Origin: JBBPYC01 sp965218765
Lineage (GTDB): Bacteria; Pseudomonadota; Gammaproteobacteria; Burkholderiales; Burkholderiaceae_C
Reading direction: 5' to 3'
DNA length: 64,000 bases
Assembly (NCBI GenBank): GCA_965218765.1
Contig: CBDCLU010000004.1
Span: forward strand, 62,001-126,000
In this document: piece by piece, positions 1 to 8,834 of the stretch
Layout: the number at the start of each line of letters is the position of its first letter
How positions within the stretch are numbered: position 1 is the first letter of the stretch
Made by a program: the position numbers and the translations under genes
Notes under the pieces: generated by a model
The model's database searches: none
Told to the model about the DNA's origin: nothing
The model's input: only the letters and a program-made list of their open reading frames with translations

Positions 1-453
1 GGGAAACGGCTCGGCCAGGATCGCGCAGTCGATCTCGCCCATGCGCAGCATCTCCAGGAGCTTCACGGTGAAGTTCTCCTGCAAGAGCAGCGGCATCTGC
101 GGCGTGCGGTCGATGCACTGGCGCACCAGCCCCGGCAGCAGATACGGCGCGATCGTGTAGATCACGCCCAAGCGCAGCGGCCCGGCCAGCGGGTCCTTGC
201 CGCGGCGTGCGATTTCCTTGACGTTGGCGGCCTGCTCGAGCACGCTTTGTGCCTGGCGCACGATCTCGCCGCCGATCGGCGTCACGGTGACTTCGTTCGC
301 GTTGCGTTCGAACAGCCGCACTTCGAGCTCGTCTTCGAGCTTCTTGATCGCAACGGACAAGGTCGGCTGCGAGACGTAGCAGGCTTCGGCCGCCTTGCCG
401 AAATGCCGCTCGCGCGCGACCGCGACGACGTACTTGAGTTCGGTCAGGGTCAT
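1..453 (-). CDS. oxyR: OxyR-type LysR family regulator, N-terminal part (runs off the left edge)
   Basis: This is the first 151 residues of a LysR-type transcriptional regulator; the rest lies before base 1. The start MTLTELKYVVAVARERHFG followed by a winged helix-turn-helix (AAEACYVSQPTLSVAIKKLE) closely matches betaproteobacterial OxyR, as does the stretch DPLAGPLRLGVIYTIAPYLLP that opens the effector domain. OxyR senses peroxide through two cysteines in the C-terminal half, which is not visible here, so redox function cannot be checked. The gene follows recG in the same orientation, an arrangement I know from Burkholderiales and one that supports the name. The recG stop and this start are 75 bases apart, so co-transcription is possible. 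Another peroxide-type LysR paralogue is the main alternative. Confidence 0.82.
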   Translation of the reverse strand, partial: MTLTELKYVVAVARERHFGKAAEACYVSQPTLSVAIKKLEDELEVRLFERNANEVTVTPIGGEIVRQAQSVLEQAANVKEIARRGKDPLAGPLRLGVIYTIAPYLLPGLVRQCIDRTPQMPLLLQENFTVKLLEMLRMGEIDCAILAEPFP

Positions 454-528
454 CGCAGGCAATCGAAGCCGGCTGCGGGCCGGCCGTTGGCTGGATGTTG
501 TCTCTCGATGTACTTCATGTGGCTCTCG

Positions 529-2718
529 TCAGACTTTCAGGTAATCCGCACTGCCGGCCAGCCAGCGCTGCACATGCTGCGCAGCCAGTTCAGGCCGCGT
601 GCGCAGCAACTCCGCGGCCTGCGCATGCGCCCATTCGAGCAGTTCGCCGTCGGTGGCCAGATCGGCGAACCGCAGCAGCGGCAGGCCCGACTGGCGCGCG
701 CCCAGAAACTGGCCCGGACCGCGCAGTTCCAGATCGCGCCGCGCGATCGCAAAGCCGTCGTTGCTCTGCACCATCGCCTGCAGCCGCGCGCGCGCCACTT
801 CGCCGAGCTTGCCCGACTCGCCAGCCGCATAGAGCAGCACGCAAGCCGACGCCGCCGCACCGCGCCCGACCCGCCCGCGCAACTGGTGCAGCTGCGACAG
901 GCCGAACCGCTCAGCATGCTCGATCACCATCAGCGACGCGTTCGCCACATCGACACCGACTTCGATCACCGTGGTGCTGACCAGCAGTTGAACAGCACCA
1001 GCCACGAAGCGCGCCATCACCTCTTTTTTCTCGGCCGTCGTCATGCGCGAATGCAGCAGCGCGAGGGTCGACGGGGCCAGCGCCTGCGACAGCGCGGCAT
1101 GCGTCTCGGTCGCGTTCGCGAGATCGAGCGCCTCGCTCTCCTCGATCAGCGGGCAAACCCAGTAGGCCTGCCGGCCTGCGCGCAATTGTGCGCCGATGCG
1201 CTCGATCACTTCTGCGCGCCGCGTGTCGGCGACGAGACGCGTCACCACCGGCGTGCGCCCGGGCGGCAGTTCGTCGAGCGTGGACACGTCGAGGTCCGCA
1301 TAGTGGCTCATCGCCAGCGTGCGCGGGATCGGCGTCGCGCTCATCATCAACAGATGCGGCTCGTGCAGCGCGGGCGCTGCCATCTTGGCGCGCAGCGCGA
1401 GCCGCTGCGCGACGCCGAAGCGGTGCTGTTCGTCGATGATCGCGAGCGCCAACTTCGCAAAACGCACCTGCGCCTGGATGATCGCGTGCGTGCCGACCAC
1501 GAGGTTCGCGGCGCCCGATTCGACCAGCGCGAGCATCTCCGCGCGTTCCTTCTTGCCCTGGCTGCCGACCAGCCACGCGACGCGGATGCCGAGCGGCTGC
1601 AGCCAGCCGACCAGTTTTGCAAAATGCTGGCCCGCGAGGATCTCGGTCGGCACCATCAGCGCGCATTGCCAGCCCGCGTCGATCGCAATCGCGGCGGCGA
1701 GCGCCGCGACCACCGTCTTGCCGGAGCCGACATCGCCTTGCAGCAGCCGGTTCATCGGCGTGGCGCGCGCGAGGTCGGCCGCGATCTCGGTGGCCACACG
1801 ATGCTGCGCGCCGGTCAACGCGAACGGCAGTGCGCGCAGCAGTTGTTCGTGCAGGCCGCCCGGCATCGCGGCCAGCGGTGGCGCTTGCAACAATTCGCGC
1901 TCGGCGCGTGCCTGCGACTGCGCGATCTGCTGCGCGAGCAGTTCCTCCGCCTTTAGCCGCTGCCAGGCCGGATGGTTGCGGTCTTCCAGCGCGGCGACGG
2001 AGGCAGCCGGTGGCGGGTGGTGCAGATAGGCGAGCGATGCCTGCAGGTTCCAGTTGCCCGCCGTGCCAGCAGTGGCAGTAGCAGCAGCAAGAGGAGCAGC
2101 AGCTGGCGGCGGCGCAAGCCCGGCCAACGTATCGGACAGATCGGCACGCTCCAGCCCGGCTCGAACAGCACGCCGCAAATAGGCTTGCGGCAACCCGGCG
2201 ACGGTTGGATAGACCGGTGTCAACGTGTCCGGCAACGGCCCACCGGCGGCGCGCCAGGCGGGATGCATCATGGTCCAGCCCGCGAAGCCGCCGTGCAACT
2301 CACCGCGGATGCGCAGGCGGCCGCCGACTGCGAGCGCCTTCTGCTGCGACGGATAGAACGTGAAGAAGCGCAACGTGCAGCAGTCGCTGCCGTCGTCCAC
2401 CGTGACGAGCAGCTGGCGCCGCCCACCCAGGCGCACTTCGCTGGCGGTGATGGTGGCTTCGATCTGCGCGACGTCGCCATCCTGGCAGTCGGCCAGCCGC
2501 ACGATGCAGGTTTCATCCTCCCAGCGCAGCGGCAGGTGCAGCGCAAGATCGATCGGACGCTTCAGGCCGAGTTTTTCAAGCGCTCTTTGGGCAAAGGATT
2601 TCGGCTTGACGGCTGTTCCCGCCGGACTTCGAGGCGCAGCCGCCTTGGCTGCACCGGCGGTGTCACCAGCAATAGCGGCGGGGCGGCGCGGGGGCGACAA
2701 GGCGGGCGGGCTCGACAT
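529..2718 (-). CDS. recG: ATP-dependent DNA helicase RecG
   Basis: RecG is the branch-migration helicase that remodels stalled forks and Holliday junctions. The 729-residue product has an N-terminal wedge/OB region (around residues 60-200), a helicase core with Walker A GDVGSGKT, the DEQHRFG Walker B box, SATPIPRT (motif III), a second RecA-like domain with HSRMTTAEK and TTVIEVGVDV, QLRGRVGRG (motif VI), and a C-terminal ending with TRPELAAQHVQRW. E. coli RecG is about 690 residues; the extra length is an alanine/proline-rich N-terminal leader of about 45 residues. I chose the start MSSPPALSP; an in-frame start 29 codons upstream would add low-complexity sequence only. It sits upstream of oxyR on the same strand. 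Confidence 0.95.
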   Translation of the reverse strand: MSSPPALSPPRRPAAIAGDTAGAAKAAAPRSPAGTAVKPKSFAQRALEKLGLKRPIDLALHLPLRWEDETCIVRLADCQDGDVAQIEATITASEVRLGGRRQLLVTVDDGSDCCTLRFFTFYPSQQKALAVGGRLRIRGELHGGFAGWTMMHPAWRAAGGPLPDTLTPVYPTVAGLPQAYLRRAVRAGLERADLSDTLAGLAPPPAAAPLAAATATAGTAGNWNLQASLAYLHHPPPAASVAALEDRNHPAWQRLKAEELLAQQIAQSQARAERELLQAPPLAAMPGGLHEQLLRALPFALTGAQHRVATEIAADLARATPMNRLLQGDVGSGKTVVAALAAAIAIDAGWQCALMVPTEILAGQHFAKLVGWLQPLGIRVAWLVGSQGKKERAEMLALVESGAANLVVGTHAIIQAQVRFAKLALAIIDEQHRFGVAQRLALRAKMAAPALHEPHLLMMSATPIPRTLAMSHYADLDVSTLDELPPGRTPVVTRLVADTRRAEVIERIGAQLRAGRQAYWVCPLIEESEALDLANATETHAALSQALAPSTLALLHSRMTTAEKKEVMARFVAGAVQLLVSTTVIEVGVDVANASLMVIEHAERFGLSQLHQLRGRVGRGAAASACVLLYAAGESGKLGEVARARLQAMVQSNDGFAIARRDLELRGPGQFLGARQSGLPLLRFADLATDGELLEWAHAQAAELLRTRPELAAQHVQRWLAGSADYLKV

Positions 2719-2860
2719 GCACCGATTCTGCCTCCGGCCGGCGACCCGGCTGCACGGCGTGCTATGGAAACCCGTTGGTCTGCTGCGCGGAACAAGCCGA
2801 GGCATGACGCGGCTTCGGCTTGGCTTCGATGGGCCAGGCGCACGCCTGATGTGCTTGCAG

Positions 2861-3267
2861 CTAAGGCGACTCAGGGAAATGCGGAAGGTCCTGGCTCAGA
2901 CAAGCCCACGGGTGCGCGTGTGCGGTCCAGATGCGAGCATCGGTTTGAACCAGGAACGGTCGTCCAACGTCGAAAAGCGGATCGACATGAACTGCGAGAC
3001 CGCTTCGCCGCGCTTGAAAAGCGGCGTTCCGCAATCGGCGCAAAAGCGGCGAACGGTGGCGCCGCCGGTGTTGCCCCGCACGACATGCGTGCTGGGCGCG
3101 CTGGTCACCTCCGTAGTCGACACCGCGACAACGACGCCTGACGCAATCGGGGCACCGCTTGACCGCTGGAAGTCTTCCCAGTGGCAGTTCAGCATCGCAA
3201 CGGGCGCTTCGGTGCACACATAGCGGATGGCGCCGCACGCGCAGCCGCCAGCAAAAGGTGCTGTCAT
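2861..3267 (-). pseudogene. GFA-family (glutathione-dependent formaldehyde-activating-like) protein, apparent frameshift near the 3' end
   Basis: The product begins MTAPFAGGCACGAIRYVC, the zinc-binding CxC opening of the GFA (DUF636) family, and continues with the second zinc site FCADCGTPLF. In the starting frame translation ends at 2896 with a non-family tail after WFKP. The adjacent frame, from about 2950 to the stop at 2861, encodes DARIWTAHAHPWACLSQDLP..., which is the normal GFA C-terminus. A single-base change near 2945-2955 therefore separates core and tail. Either the gene is a recent pseudogene losing about 20 residues, or there is a sequencing error. Family members are mostly uncharacterised despite the name. 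It lies downstream of the beta-propeller gene on the same strand with a 22-base gap. Confidence 0.75.
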
Positions 3268-3289
3268 GTCTGCGATCCTCTCCTGAGGT

Positions 3290-4609
3290 TTAGCGCATGT
3301 TCCCGGTATGCCCGAGCGAATAGCGCCCCGGCTGCGGCCAGACGGTGAGCCCGTGCGGCTCGGCGCCCACCGCGATCTTCTCGACCTTGCCGCTTGCGGT
3401 GTCGATCGCATAGACCTCGTCGTCGTAGCGGCCGGACAGCCACAGCGTGCGGCCGTCCGCGCTCACGTTGCCCATGTCGGGGCTGCCGCCGTCCGGAATC
3501 GGCCAGTTCGCGACCAGCTTGTTTTTCGCGAAGTCGAGCACCGCGACGCTGCCGATGCCGTCCTTGCCGCCATGCACCTTGTGCGCGCCGCGGTTCGTGA
3601 TGTAGAGCTGACGGCCGTCGCGGCTCGGGTACAGGCCGTGCGCGCCGAGGCCGGTCGTGATGAAGCCGACCTTCTTGAACGCGATAGGGTCGATCACATG
3701 CACGCCGTCGGCATGCATGTCGGCGACGTAGAAGCGGCTGCCGTCGGGCGAACTGCGGATGTCCTGCGGCATGCCTTTTTTCGCGGTGCAGATTTCGGTC
3801 AGCGATGGCGGCAGCGTTTCGGCCAGCACTGCATCGGCGGCACCTTTGACGGATTTGAGTCGCAGCTCGGGCATGGATAGTTGCAGATAACCGGTGACGC
3901 TGCGGTCCACCAGATCGATCTTCGCGAGCGCGCCGGAGAACTCGCAGGTGAAGAGCGCAAAGCGCCCGTCGATCGAGAACTCGGCGTGGTTGATGCCGGG
4001 GCAGCCCGGCGTCGAGATCGAATACTGCAGCGCCATCGTCTGCGGATCGCGGAAGTCCAGCCGCTTCAGCGCTTCGGCCACCACGATCGCGGACTTGCCG
4101 TCCGGCGTGAAGTACATGTTGTACGGGTCGTCGACCGGAATCGCCGCACCGGGCTTGCCCGTGACCGGGTCGATCGGCGTCAGGCTGCCGTCTTTGCGGC
4201 CTTCCGCGTTGTTCGTGACCCACAGCGTCTTCATGTCCCACGACGGCACGATGTGCTGCGGCGAACGGCCGACCTTGAACTTGTCGACCACTTGCCTCGT
4301 GGCCGGATCGATCACCGAGACATCGTTGCCGCGCAGGTTCGGCACGTAGATGCGCGGCAGCGCGCTGGCCACAGCCGGGCTCATGGTGGCCGCGCCGGTG
4401 GTGCTGTAGAGATTGCGCGCATCGGGCACCGGCGGCGTGCCGGGCAGCGCGGGTTTGATGGCGGGGCCGGTCGGCGGGGTTGCTGCCGCAGCCGCTGCCG
4501 CAGATGCAGGTTTGGCCGGTTGGGCCCGGGCCACGAACCACGCGCCGGCGCACAGCGAGGCCGTGCCCAGCACGGCAAGAAACGTCAAGGTGGAAGCAGG
4601 TCGTCGCAT
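3290..4609 (-). CDS. Exported YVTN-type beta-propeller protein
   Basis: The 439-residue protein starts MRRPASTLTFLAVLGTASLCAGAWFVARA, a signal peptide or signal anchor, followed by an alanine/proline linker to about residue 75. From there successive 40-45 residue blades are visible, with signatures such as RIYVPNLRGNDVSVID, SWDMKTLWVTNN, SPDGSRFYVADMHADGVHVID, SRDGRQLYITNRG and SADGRTLWLSGRYDDEVYAID. These are typical of the YVTN/cytochrome d1-like propeller families. I see no haem or metal site, so a scaffold or ligand-binding role in the periplasm is more likely than catalysis. The start lies after a purine-rich stretch; longer in-frame starts encode arginine-rich non-family sequence. It may be transcribed with the creatininase-like gene upstream (115-base gap). 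The exact function is unknown. Confidence 0.8.
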   Translation of the reverse strand: MRRPASTLTFLAVLGTASLCAGAWFVARAQPAKPASAAAAAAATPPTGPAIKPALPGTPPVPDARNLYSTTGAATMSPAVASALPRIYVPNLRGNDVSVIDPATRQVVDKFKVGRSPQHIVPSWDMKTLWVTNNAEGRKDGSLTPIDPVTGKPGAAIPVDDPYNMYFTPDGKSAIVVAEALKRLDFRDPQTMALQYSISTPGCPGINHAEFSIDGRFALFTCEFSGALAKIDLVDRSVTGYLQLSMPELRLKSVKGAADAVLAETLPPSLTEICTAKKGMPQDIRSSPDGSRFYVADMHADGVHVIDPIAFKKVGFITTGLGAHGLYPSRDGRQLYITNRGAHKVHGGKDGIGSVAVLDFAKNKLVANWPIPDGGSPDMGNVSADGRTLWLSGRYDDEVYAIDTASGKVEKIAVGAEPHGLTVWPQPGRYSLGHTGNMR

Positions 4610-4724
4610 CGAAGAATTTCCGTCCGGGGAAATGGAAAAAAATACCAGCCTCCGATGATGCACGAGCCGCCGGCGCGCTTGTCTGCCGATCCCCACGCAC
4701 GAACGCCGTTCGACCGCATCGCGT

Positions 4725-5699
4725 TCACGGCTGCACCGCACGCCGGATCGCGGCCACCGTTTCGCGCGCGACTGCCTCGACCCCCGCCTGCCCCAGCTGC
4801 GCCGAGGCGCGCCGCGCGTTGCCCTGCACGCCATCGGCAAGGCCCGGCGGCGTGCCCTCCTGCAGCCGCCTCAGGCGCACCGACTGCGGCGCCACCGCAA
4901 GCTGCAGCGCCGCATCGGCAAGCCCCGCATGCTGGCCGATTTCCTCATCGCTGTAGCCCTTGCCGCGCAGGAATTCGGCAAAGCCTTTTGCGCTTGCGCG
5001 GTAGTACTCGGGCGGCGCGAACGCATGCGCACGGCCGGCCCAGCGGCGATTGAGCTGCACCGCTGCCTGCTCCAGCAGCCGCTGGTAGCCGCCGTGGTCG
5101 CCCAGGAACACCACGTCCTTGATGCCGTGCAGCTGCAGGCTCTCAGCCGCGGCGATCAGCGTCTTCACGAACACGTCGTCCGGCACGCTGATGGTGCCGG
5201 TGAAACGCATGTGCGAGCTTGGCGGCGCGAGGTTGCCTTCCGGCACGTAGGCGACCACGGGCGCGACCACCGCGTTGCCGAGCGCTTCGGCAATGCGTTG
5301 CGCGAGCACACGCACGCGCTCGTTGTGCTTGCCCAACGCGATGCCGGGGCCGCTTTGCTCGACGCCGCCGATCGGCACCAGCAGCGTGGTGGTGCCGGCT
5401 GCGATCCGCTCTCGCAACTCGGTCGAGGTCAGGTCTTCGAGCCAGACGCTGGCGGGGCCCTTGGGGTCGACGGGGCTGATGGTGGCAGCCGGCTCGGCGG
5501 ACGCCGCGCGGCTCGCACTGGTGGCCAATGCGGGCGCGAAAGCGACCCAGCCACCGATCAGAAGCGCTGCTGCCGCGGTCGTTCGCCGCCACGGCGTGCA
5601 GGCCGACGCCAGGGCACCGGGCCGATGCGCATCGACGCGCGAGCGTTCGCCCGCTGCGGGGCCAGGCAAGATACCGCTGCCCGGGGTACGCAACGGCAT
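4725..5699 (-). CDS. Creatininase-family protein with predicted export signal
   Basis: The C-terminal 240 residues resemble creatininase-family amidohydrolases: TTLLVPIGGVEQSGPGIALG (the usual form is PxGSxEQHGPHLPLGTD), NAVVAPVVAYVPEGNL, HMRFTGTISVPDDVF and VVFLGDHGGYQ. Several residues that normally bind the metals are changed: the QHGPH histidines are replaced by S and G, and the TD aspartate position reads KHN. The family glutamate and the GDHGG region remain. Ahead of this is a hydrophobic segment (TAAAALLIGGWVAFAPALA), so the product is probably exported, unlike cytosolic creatininase. The start is uncertain: ATG at 5699 or 5756 both leave a long arginine-rich leader before the hydrophobic stretch. 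Substrate unknown. Confidence 0.68.
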   Translation of the reverse strand: MPLRTPGSGILPGPAAGERSRVDAHRPGALASACTPWRRTTAAAALLIGGWVAFAPALATSASRAASAEPAATISPVDPKGPASVWLEDLTSTELRERIAAGTTTLLVPIGGVEQSGPGIALGKHNERVRVLAQRIAEALGNAVVAPVVAYVPEGNLAPPSSHMRFTGTISVPDDVFVKTLIAAAESLQLHGIKDVVFLGDHGGYQRLLEQAAVQLNRRWAGRAHAFAPPEYYRASAKGFAEFLRGKGYSDEEIGQHAGLADAALQLAVAPQSVRLRRLQEGTPPGLADGVQGNARRASAQLGQAGVEAVARETVAAIRRAVQP

Positions 5700-5873
5700 G
5701 TGGAGGGCGACAATCCGGCGCTGCCATCGATGCGCGATCAAGGTTGAACGTGTCATGGCCGTCATCATGCCCCGAGCCGACCGGCGCGATCGACGCAACC
5801 ACGGCGGTCCGGGCCGCCCGGCCCCTGCCTTCGCTGCAAGCCGCCGAACCGGCCTTACTTCCCTCGTTCTGCC

Positions 5874-6992
5874 ATGCCGATCCCACCTGCCTCCGCTTTC
5901 GACGACGTTCACCCTGCCGCAGCAGCGTCCCGCCCGTTCACGCTGTCCGACTTCGATTTCGAGTTGCCGCCCGAGCTGATTGCGCAATCCCCCGCCGCCG
6001 AACGCAGCGCGGCCCGCCTGCTCGATGGCAGGCAAGCCCGGCCGGTGGACCGCGTGTTCCGTGACCTGCCGCAACTGCTCAACCCCGGCGACCTGCTCGC
6101 CTTCAACGACACGCGCGTGATGAAGGCGCGCCTGTTCGGCACGAAGCCGAGCGGCGGCAAGGTCGAGCTGCTGGTCGAGCGGGTGCTGGCGCACGGCGAG
6201 CACGGCTTCGAGGTCGTTGCGCACATGAAGACCAGCAAGAAGCCAGCAGTCGGCACCGTGCTGGCGATGGCTTCGCGCGACGGTGTGCAGCCGCATGCGT
6301 TCACCGCCACGCTGCTCGGCCGCTGGCCCGATGAGAACGGCGCACTGTTCCGCCTGGCGCTTTCCGACGAGCCGCATGCGCTGATGCAGCAGCATGGTCA
6401 CGTGCCGCTGCCACCCTACATCGAGCATGCCGATTCGGCCGACGACGAACGCCGCTACCAGACCGTGTTCGCCGCGCGCCCCGGCGCCGCCGCCGCGCCG
6501 ACGGCCGCGTTGCACTTCGACGAGGCGCTGCTCGATGCGCTCTCCGCACGCTGCGTGCAGCGCGCCAGCATCACGCTGCACGTCGGCGCCGGCACGTTCC
6601 AGCCGGTGAAGACCGAGAACATCGCCGAGCACACGATGCACAGCGAATGGTATGAAGTACCCGAGGCCACGCAACGCGCGATCCATGCGGCCAAGGCGCG
6701 TGGCGCCCGCATCGTCGCTATCGGCACCACCACCGTGCGCACGCTGGAATCCTGGGCCGCGAGCGGACAAGCCACCGGCGACACCAGCATCTTCATCACG
6801 CCGGGTTTCGAATTCCAGATCGTGGACCGGCTGATCACGAATTTTCATCTGCCCAAAAGCACGCTGCTGATGCTGGTGAGCGCGTTTGCCGGGTATGAGC
6901 ACATGATGGCGCTGTACCGGCATGCAGTGCGGGAGCGGTATCGGTTTTTCAGTTATGGGGATGCGATGGTGCTGGATAACCAGAGAAAGTAA
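5874..6992 (+). CDS. queA: S-adenosylmethionine:tRNA ribosyltransferase-isomerase QueA
   Basis: QueA transfers and isomerises the ribosyl group of AdoMet onto 7-aminomethyl-deazaguanine in tRNA, making epoxyqueuosine. The 372-residue protein contains the family stretches FDFELPPELIAQSPAAERSAARLL, DLLAFNDTRVMKARLFG, GGKVELLVER, HGHVPLPPYI, RYQTVFA, ALHFDEALLDAL, TLHVGAGTFQPV, HSEWYEVP, AIGTTTVRTLES, and the C-terminal TNFHLPKSTLLMLVSAFAG. Compared with most QueA proteins it has a short N-terminal extension (about 20 residues before FTLSDFDF). It is divergent from the recG-side genes. The start of the MOSC gene follows the stop by only two bases, so the two were probably cotranscribed before the insertion. 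Confidence 0.96.
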   Translation: MPIPPASAFDDVHPAAAASRPFTLSDFDFELPPELIAQSPAAERSAARLLDGRQARPVDRVFRDLPQLLNPGDLLAFNDTRVMKARLFGTKPSGGKVELLVERVLAHGEHGFEVVAHMKTSKKPAVGTVLAMASRDGVQPHAFTATLLGRWPDENGALFRLALSDEPHALMQQHGHVPLPPYIEHADSADDERRYQTVFAARPGAAAAPTAALHFDEALLDALSARCVQRASITLHVGAGTFQPVKTENIAEHTMHSEWYEVPEATQRAIHAAKARGARIVAIGTTTVRTLESWAASGQATGDTSIFITPGFEFQIVDRLITNFHLPKSTLLMLVSAFAGYEHMMALYRHAVRERYRFFSYGDAMVLDNQRK

Positions 6993-7309
6993 TCATGGAA
7001 AAACCCCAAGTGATCTCAGTCAACGCCAGCCCCATGCATCGGGTCTCCAAATCGATCCAGTCCGAGATTCGTCTGCTCGAAGGCCTCGGCATCGAAGGCG
7101 ATGCGCACTGCGGCGCCACGGTCAAGCACCGATACCTTGCAAGGAAGGACCCGTCGCAGCCGAATCTGCGCCAAGTCCACCTGATGCAATCGGAGCTGTT
7201 CGACGAACTGGCAGCACGCGGCTTTGCACTGGCGCCAGGTCAGATGGGCGAGAACGTGACCACGCGCGGGCTTGATCTGCTTGGGGCTGCGGCTGGAACA
7301 GAACTGGCG

Positions 7310-8368
7310 CTAGTCCATCGAACCAGAGGAATTGCACCGGATGCGACGGTTTGGGTCATCGTACTTCCACCGCAGCGGCTTCGGGTCTTTGTTGTACTGA
7401 CGGATGTAGCGCATGAGTTTTTTGTCCAAGTCTCTGACGCTCGTGAACACGCCGCGCGTGATGATGTCGCGCTGGATGCGGGCAAACCAGTTCTCTACCT
7501 GGTTGAGCCAGGACGAGTAGGTGGGCGTGTAGTGCATCGCCACGTTCGCATGCTCGGCCAAGAAGGCCTGCACGGCAGGCGTCTTGTGGCTGCTCACGTT
7601 GTCGCAGATGACGTGGATTTCCTTGCCCTCGGCTTGGCTGCTCACCACGTCGGCGAGGAAGGCCACGAACTGGGCACTGGTGTGACGCGCAGCGGTCTTG
7701 CCAAGCACTTCGCCGGTGGCGGTGTTGAGCGCCGCAAACAGACTGAGCGTGCCGTTTCTCTTGTATTCGAAGCCGTGCGACTCGGCGCGCCCTGGCGACA
7801 GCGGCAACATGCGGTCCTTTCTGTCGAGCGCTTGAATGGCCGTCTTCTCGTCCACGCAGAACACGGCAGCATGGGTTGGCGGGTTCAGGTACAGCGCGAT
7901 CACGTCGGCCGCTTTGGCCTCGAAGTCGGGATCGTTGGAGACCATGTGCTGCTCAAGCAGGTGCGGGCGCACGTCGTGCTTCCTCCAGATGCGCTGCACG
8001 GTCATGAAGGGCAGGCCGAGTTGAGCGGCCAGCTTCCTGCTGCTCCAGTGCGTCGAGCCGTCTTTGGGCTTGCGCTGCAGCGTGTAGTTCAAGACGCGCG
8101 CCTCCAGCCGCGCCAGATCACGGCGCGGCGCACGTCCCGGATGGCGCGCATACAAGCCCGCCAGGCGATCGGCGCCAAAGCGCGACTTCCACGTCGAGAT
8201 GAAGCGCGAGTCACAGCGCAGTTCGCTCATGATCGCCTCTCGCGTCGCACCTTCGTCGAGTCGAAGAATCAATCGCGCGCGTCGCACTTGGCCCACAGCC
8301 ATCGTGCGGCTACGCTGCATGGTCATCAATTCCTGCCTCTCGGTATCGCTCAAATTCAGCTTTCCCAT
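7310..8368 (-). CDS. IS630-family transposase
   Basis: The 352-residue protein has an N-terminal helix-turn-helix region (LSDTERQELM to about residue 60, with GATREAIMSEL), a second helix-turn-helix (SSRKLAAQLGLPFMTVQRIWRKH), and the DDE catalytic core. The catalytic residues are visible as FCVDEKTAIQAL (first D), VICDNVSSHK (second D) and SSWLNQVENWF (E). This matches full-length IS630-family transposases, so it is probably active. The stop codon TAG spans the element boundary: the element ends at its last C on this strand, the TA is the duplicated target, and the G is host sequence. Transposition into a TA followed by C or T would not give this stop. Confidence 0.93.
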   Translation of the reverse strand: MGKLNLSDTERQELMTMQRSRTMAVGQVRRARLILRLDEGATREAIMSELRCDSRFISTWKSRFGADRLAGLYARHPGRAPRRDLARLEARVLNYTLQRKPKDGSTHWSSRKLAAQLGLPFMTVQRIWRKHDVRPHLLEQHMVSNDPDFEAKAADVIALYLNPPTHAAVFCVDEKTAIQALDRKDRMLPLSPGRAESHGFEYKRNGTLSLFAALNTATGEVLGKTAARHTSAQFVAFLADVVSSQAEGKEIHVICDNVSSHKTPAVQAFLAEHANVAMHYTPTYSSWLNQVENWFARIQRDIITRGVFTSVRDLDKKLMRYIRQYNKDPKPLRWKYDDPNRRIRCNSSGSMD

Positions 8369-8407
8369 CAGTCTCTGAGTGGGTGCGAATTCATTGGTTC
8401 AACCGAC
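7313..8407. mobile_element. IS630-family insertion sequence, 1095 bp, inserted in the MOSC gene
   Basis: The element is bounded by TA dinucleotides at 7311-7312 and 8408-8409, the target duplication expected for IS630/mariner-type elements. The outer ends are imperfect inverted repeats: GTCCATCGAACCAGAGG on the left, and, read inward from the right, GTCGGTTGAACCAATG, continuing with shared AATT and GCACC blocks. It holds one transposase gene on the minus strand and nothing else. The host frame closes perfectly when the element and one TA are removed, which fixes the boundaries to the base. Confidence 0.93.
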
Positions 8408-8834
8408 TAGGTGCCGATGCCGTGATCCGCCTGACCGGCCTGCGCAATCCATGCGTGCTGCTGGACCGCTTGCAGCCGGGGCTGATGTCGGCCGTACTGG
8501 ATCGCGATGCGCAGGGTCAGCTGGTGCGCAAGGCGGGGGTGATGGCGGTGGTGGTGCACGGTGGGGTTGTGCAACCGGGCGACGCGGTTGAAGTCAGGCT
8601 GCCGGAGCCACCGCATCAGCCGCTGCGGCCTGTCTGACCTGCGCCGTAGCCATGGGCGAAGCCGCCCGCAGGATCGTGCGATGGTCGTGCTCCTTTGACA
8701 GCGATACCGACGCTTTCCGCTTCCTGTTGGCCTCATTCCAATCAGGCAGACCAAGTCGAAGAACCCGCCAGGAATCACGCGGCCGAACGCAGTGAATCGA
8801 TCGCCTGTTCAGCGGATCGACCGAACCAACACAT

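Larger units (their letters stand above)
6995..8637 (+). pseudogene. MOSC-domain protein gene split by an IS630-family insertion
   Basis: The 5' part (6995-7312) encodes MEKPQVISVNASPMHRVSK, GIEGDAHCG, RQVHLMQSELFDEL and QMGENVTTRGLDLL, all MOSC-domain hallmarks. The 3' part (8410-8637) encodes LGADAVIRLTGLRNPC followed by GVMAVVVHGGVVQPGDAVEV, also MOSC. Removing 7313-8407 and one copy of the TA target duplication restores a single 546-base frame of 181 residues, joining ...GTELAL to GADAVIRL without loss. MOSC proteins carry sulfur or molybdenum cofactor chemistry, with the conserved cysteine in LRNPC. That cysteine is now separated from the N-terminal half, so the gene is inactive. Precise excision would restore it. 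Confidence 0.92.

Noticed and set aside
247..1956. Long open frame on the plus strand, 569 residues
   Set aside because: It runs opposite recG, whose motifs are unmistakable. The plus-strand product is arginine-, glutamine- and histidine-rich with no family resemblance, the usual shadow of a high-GC gene.
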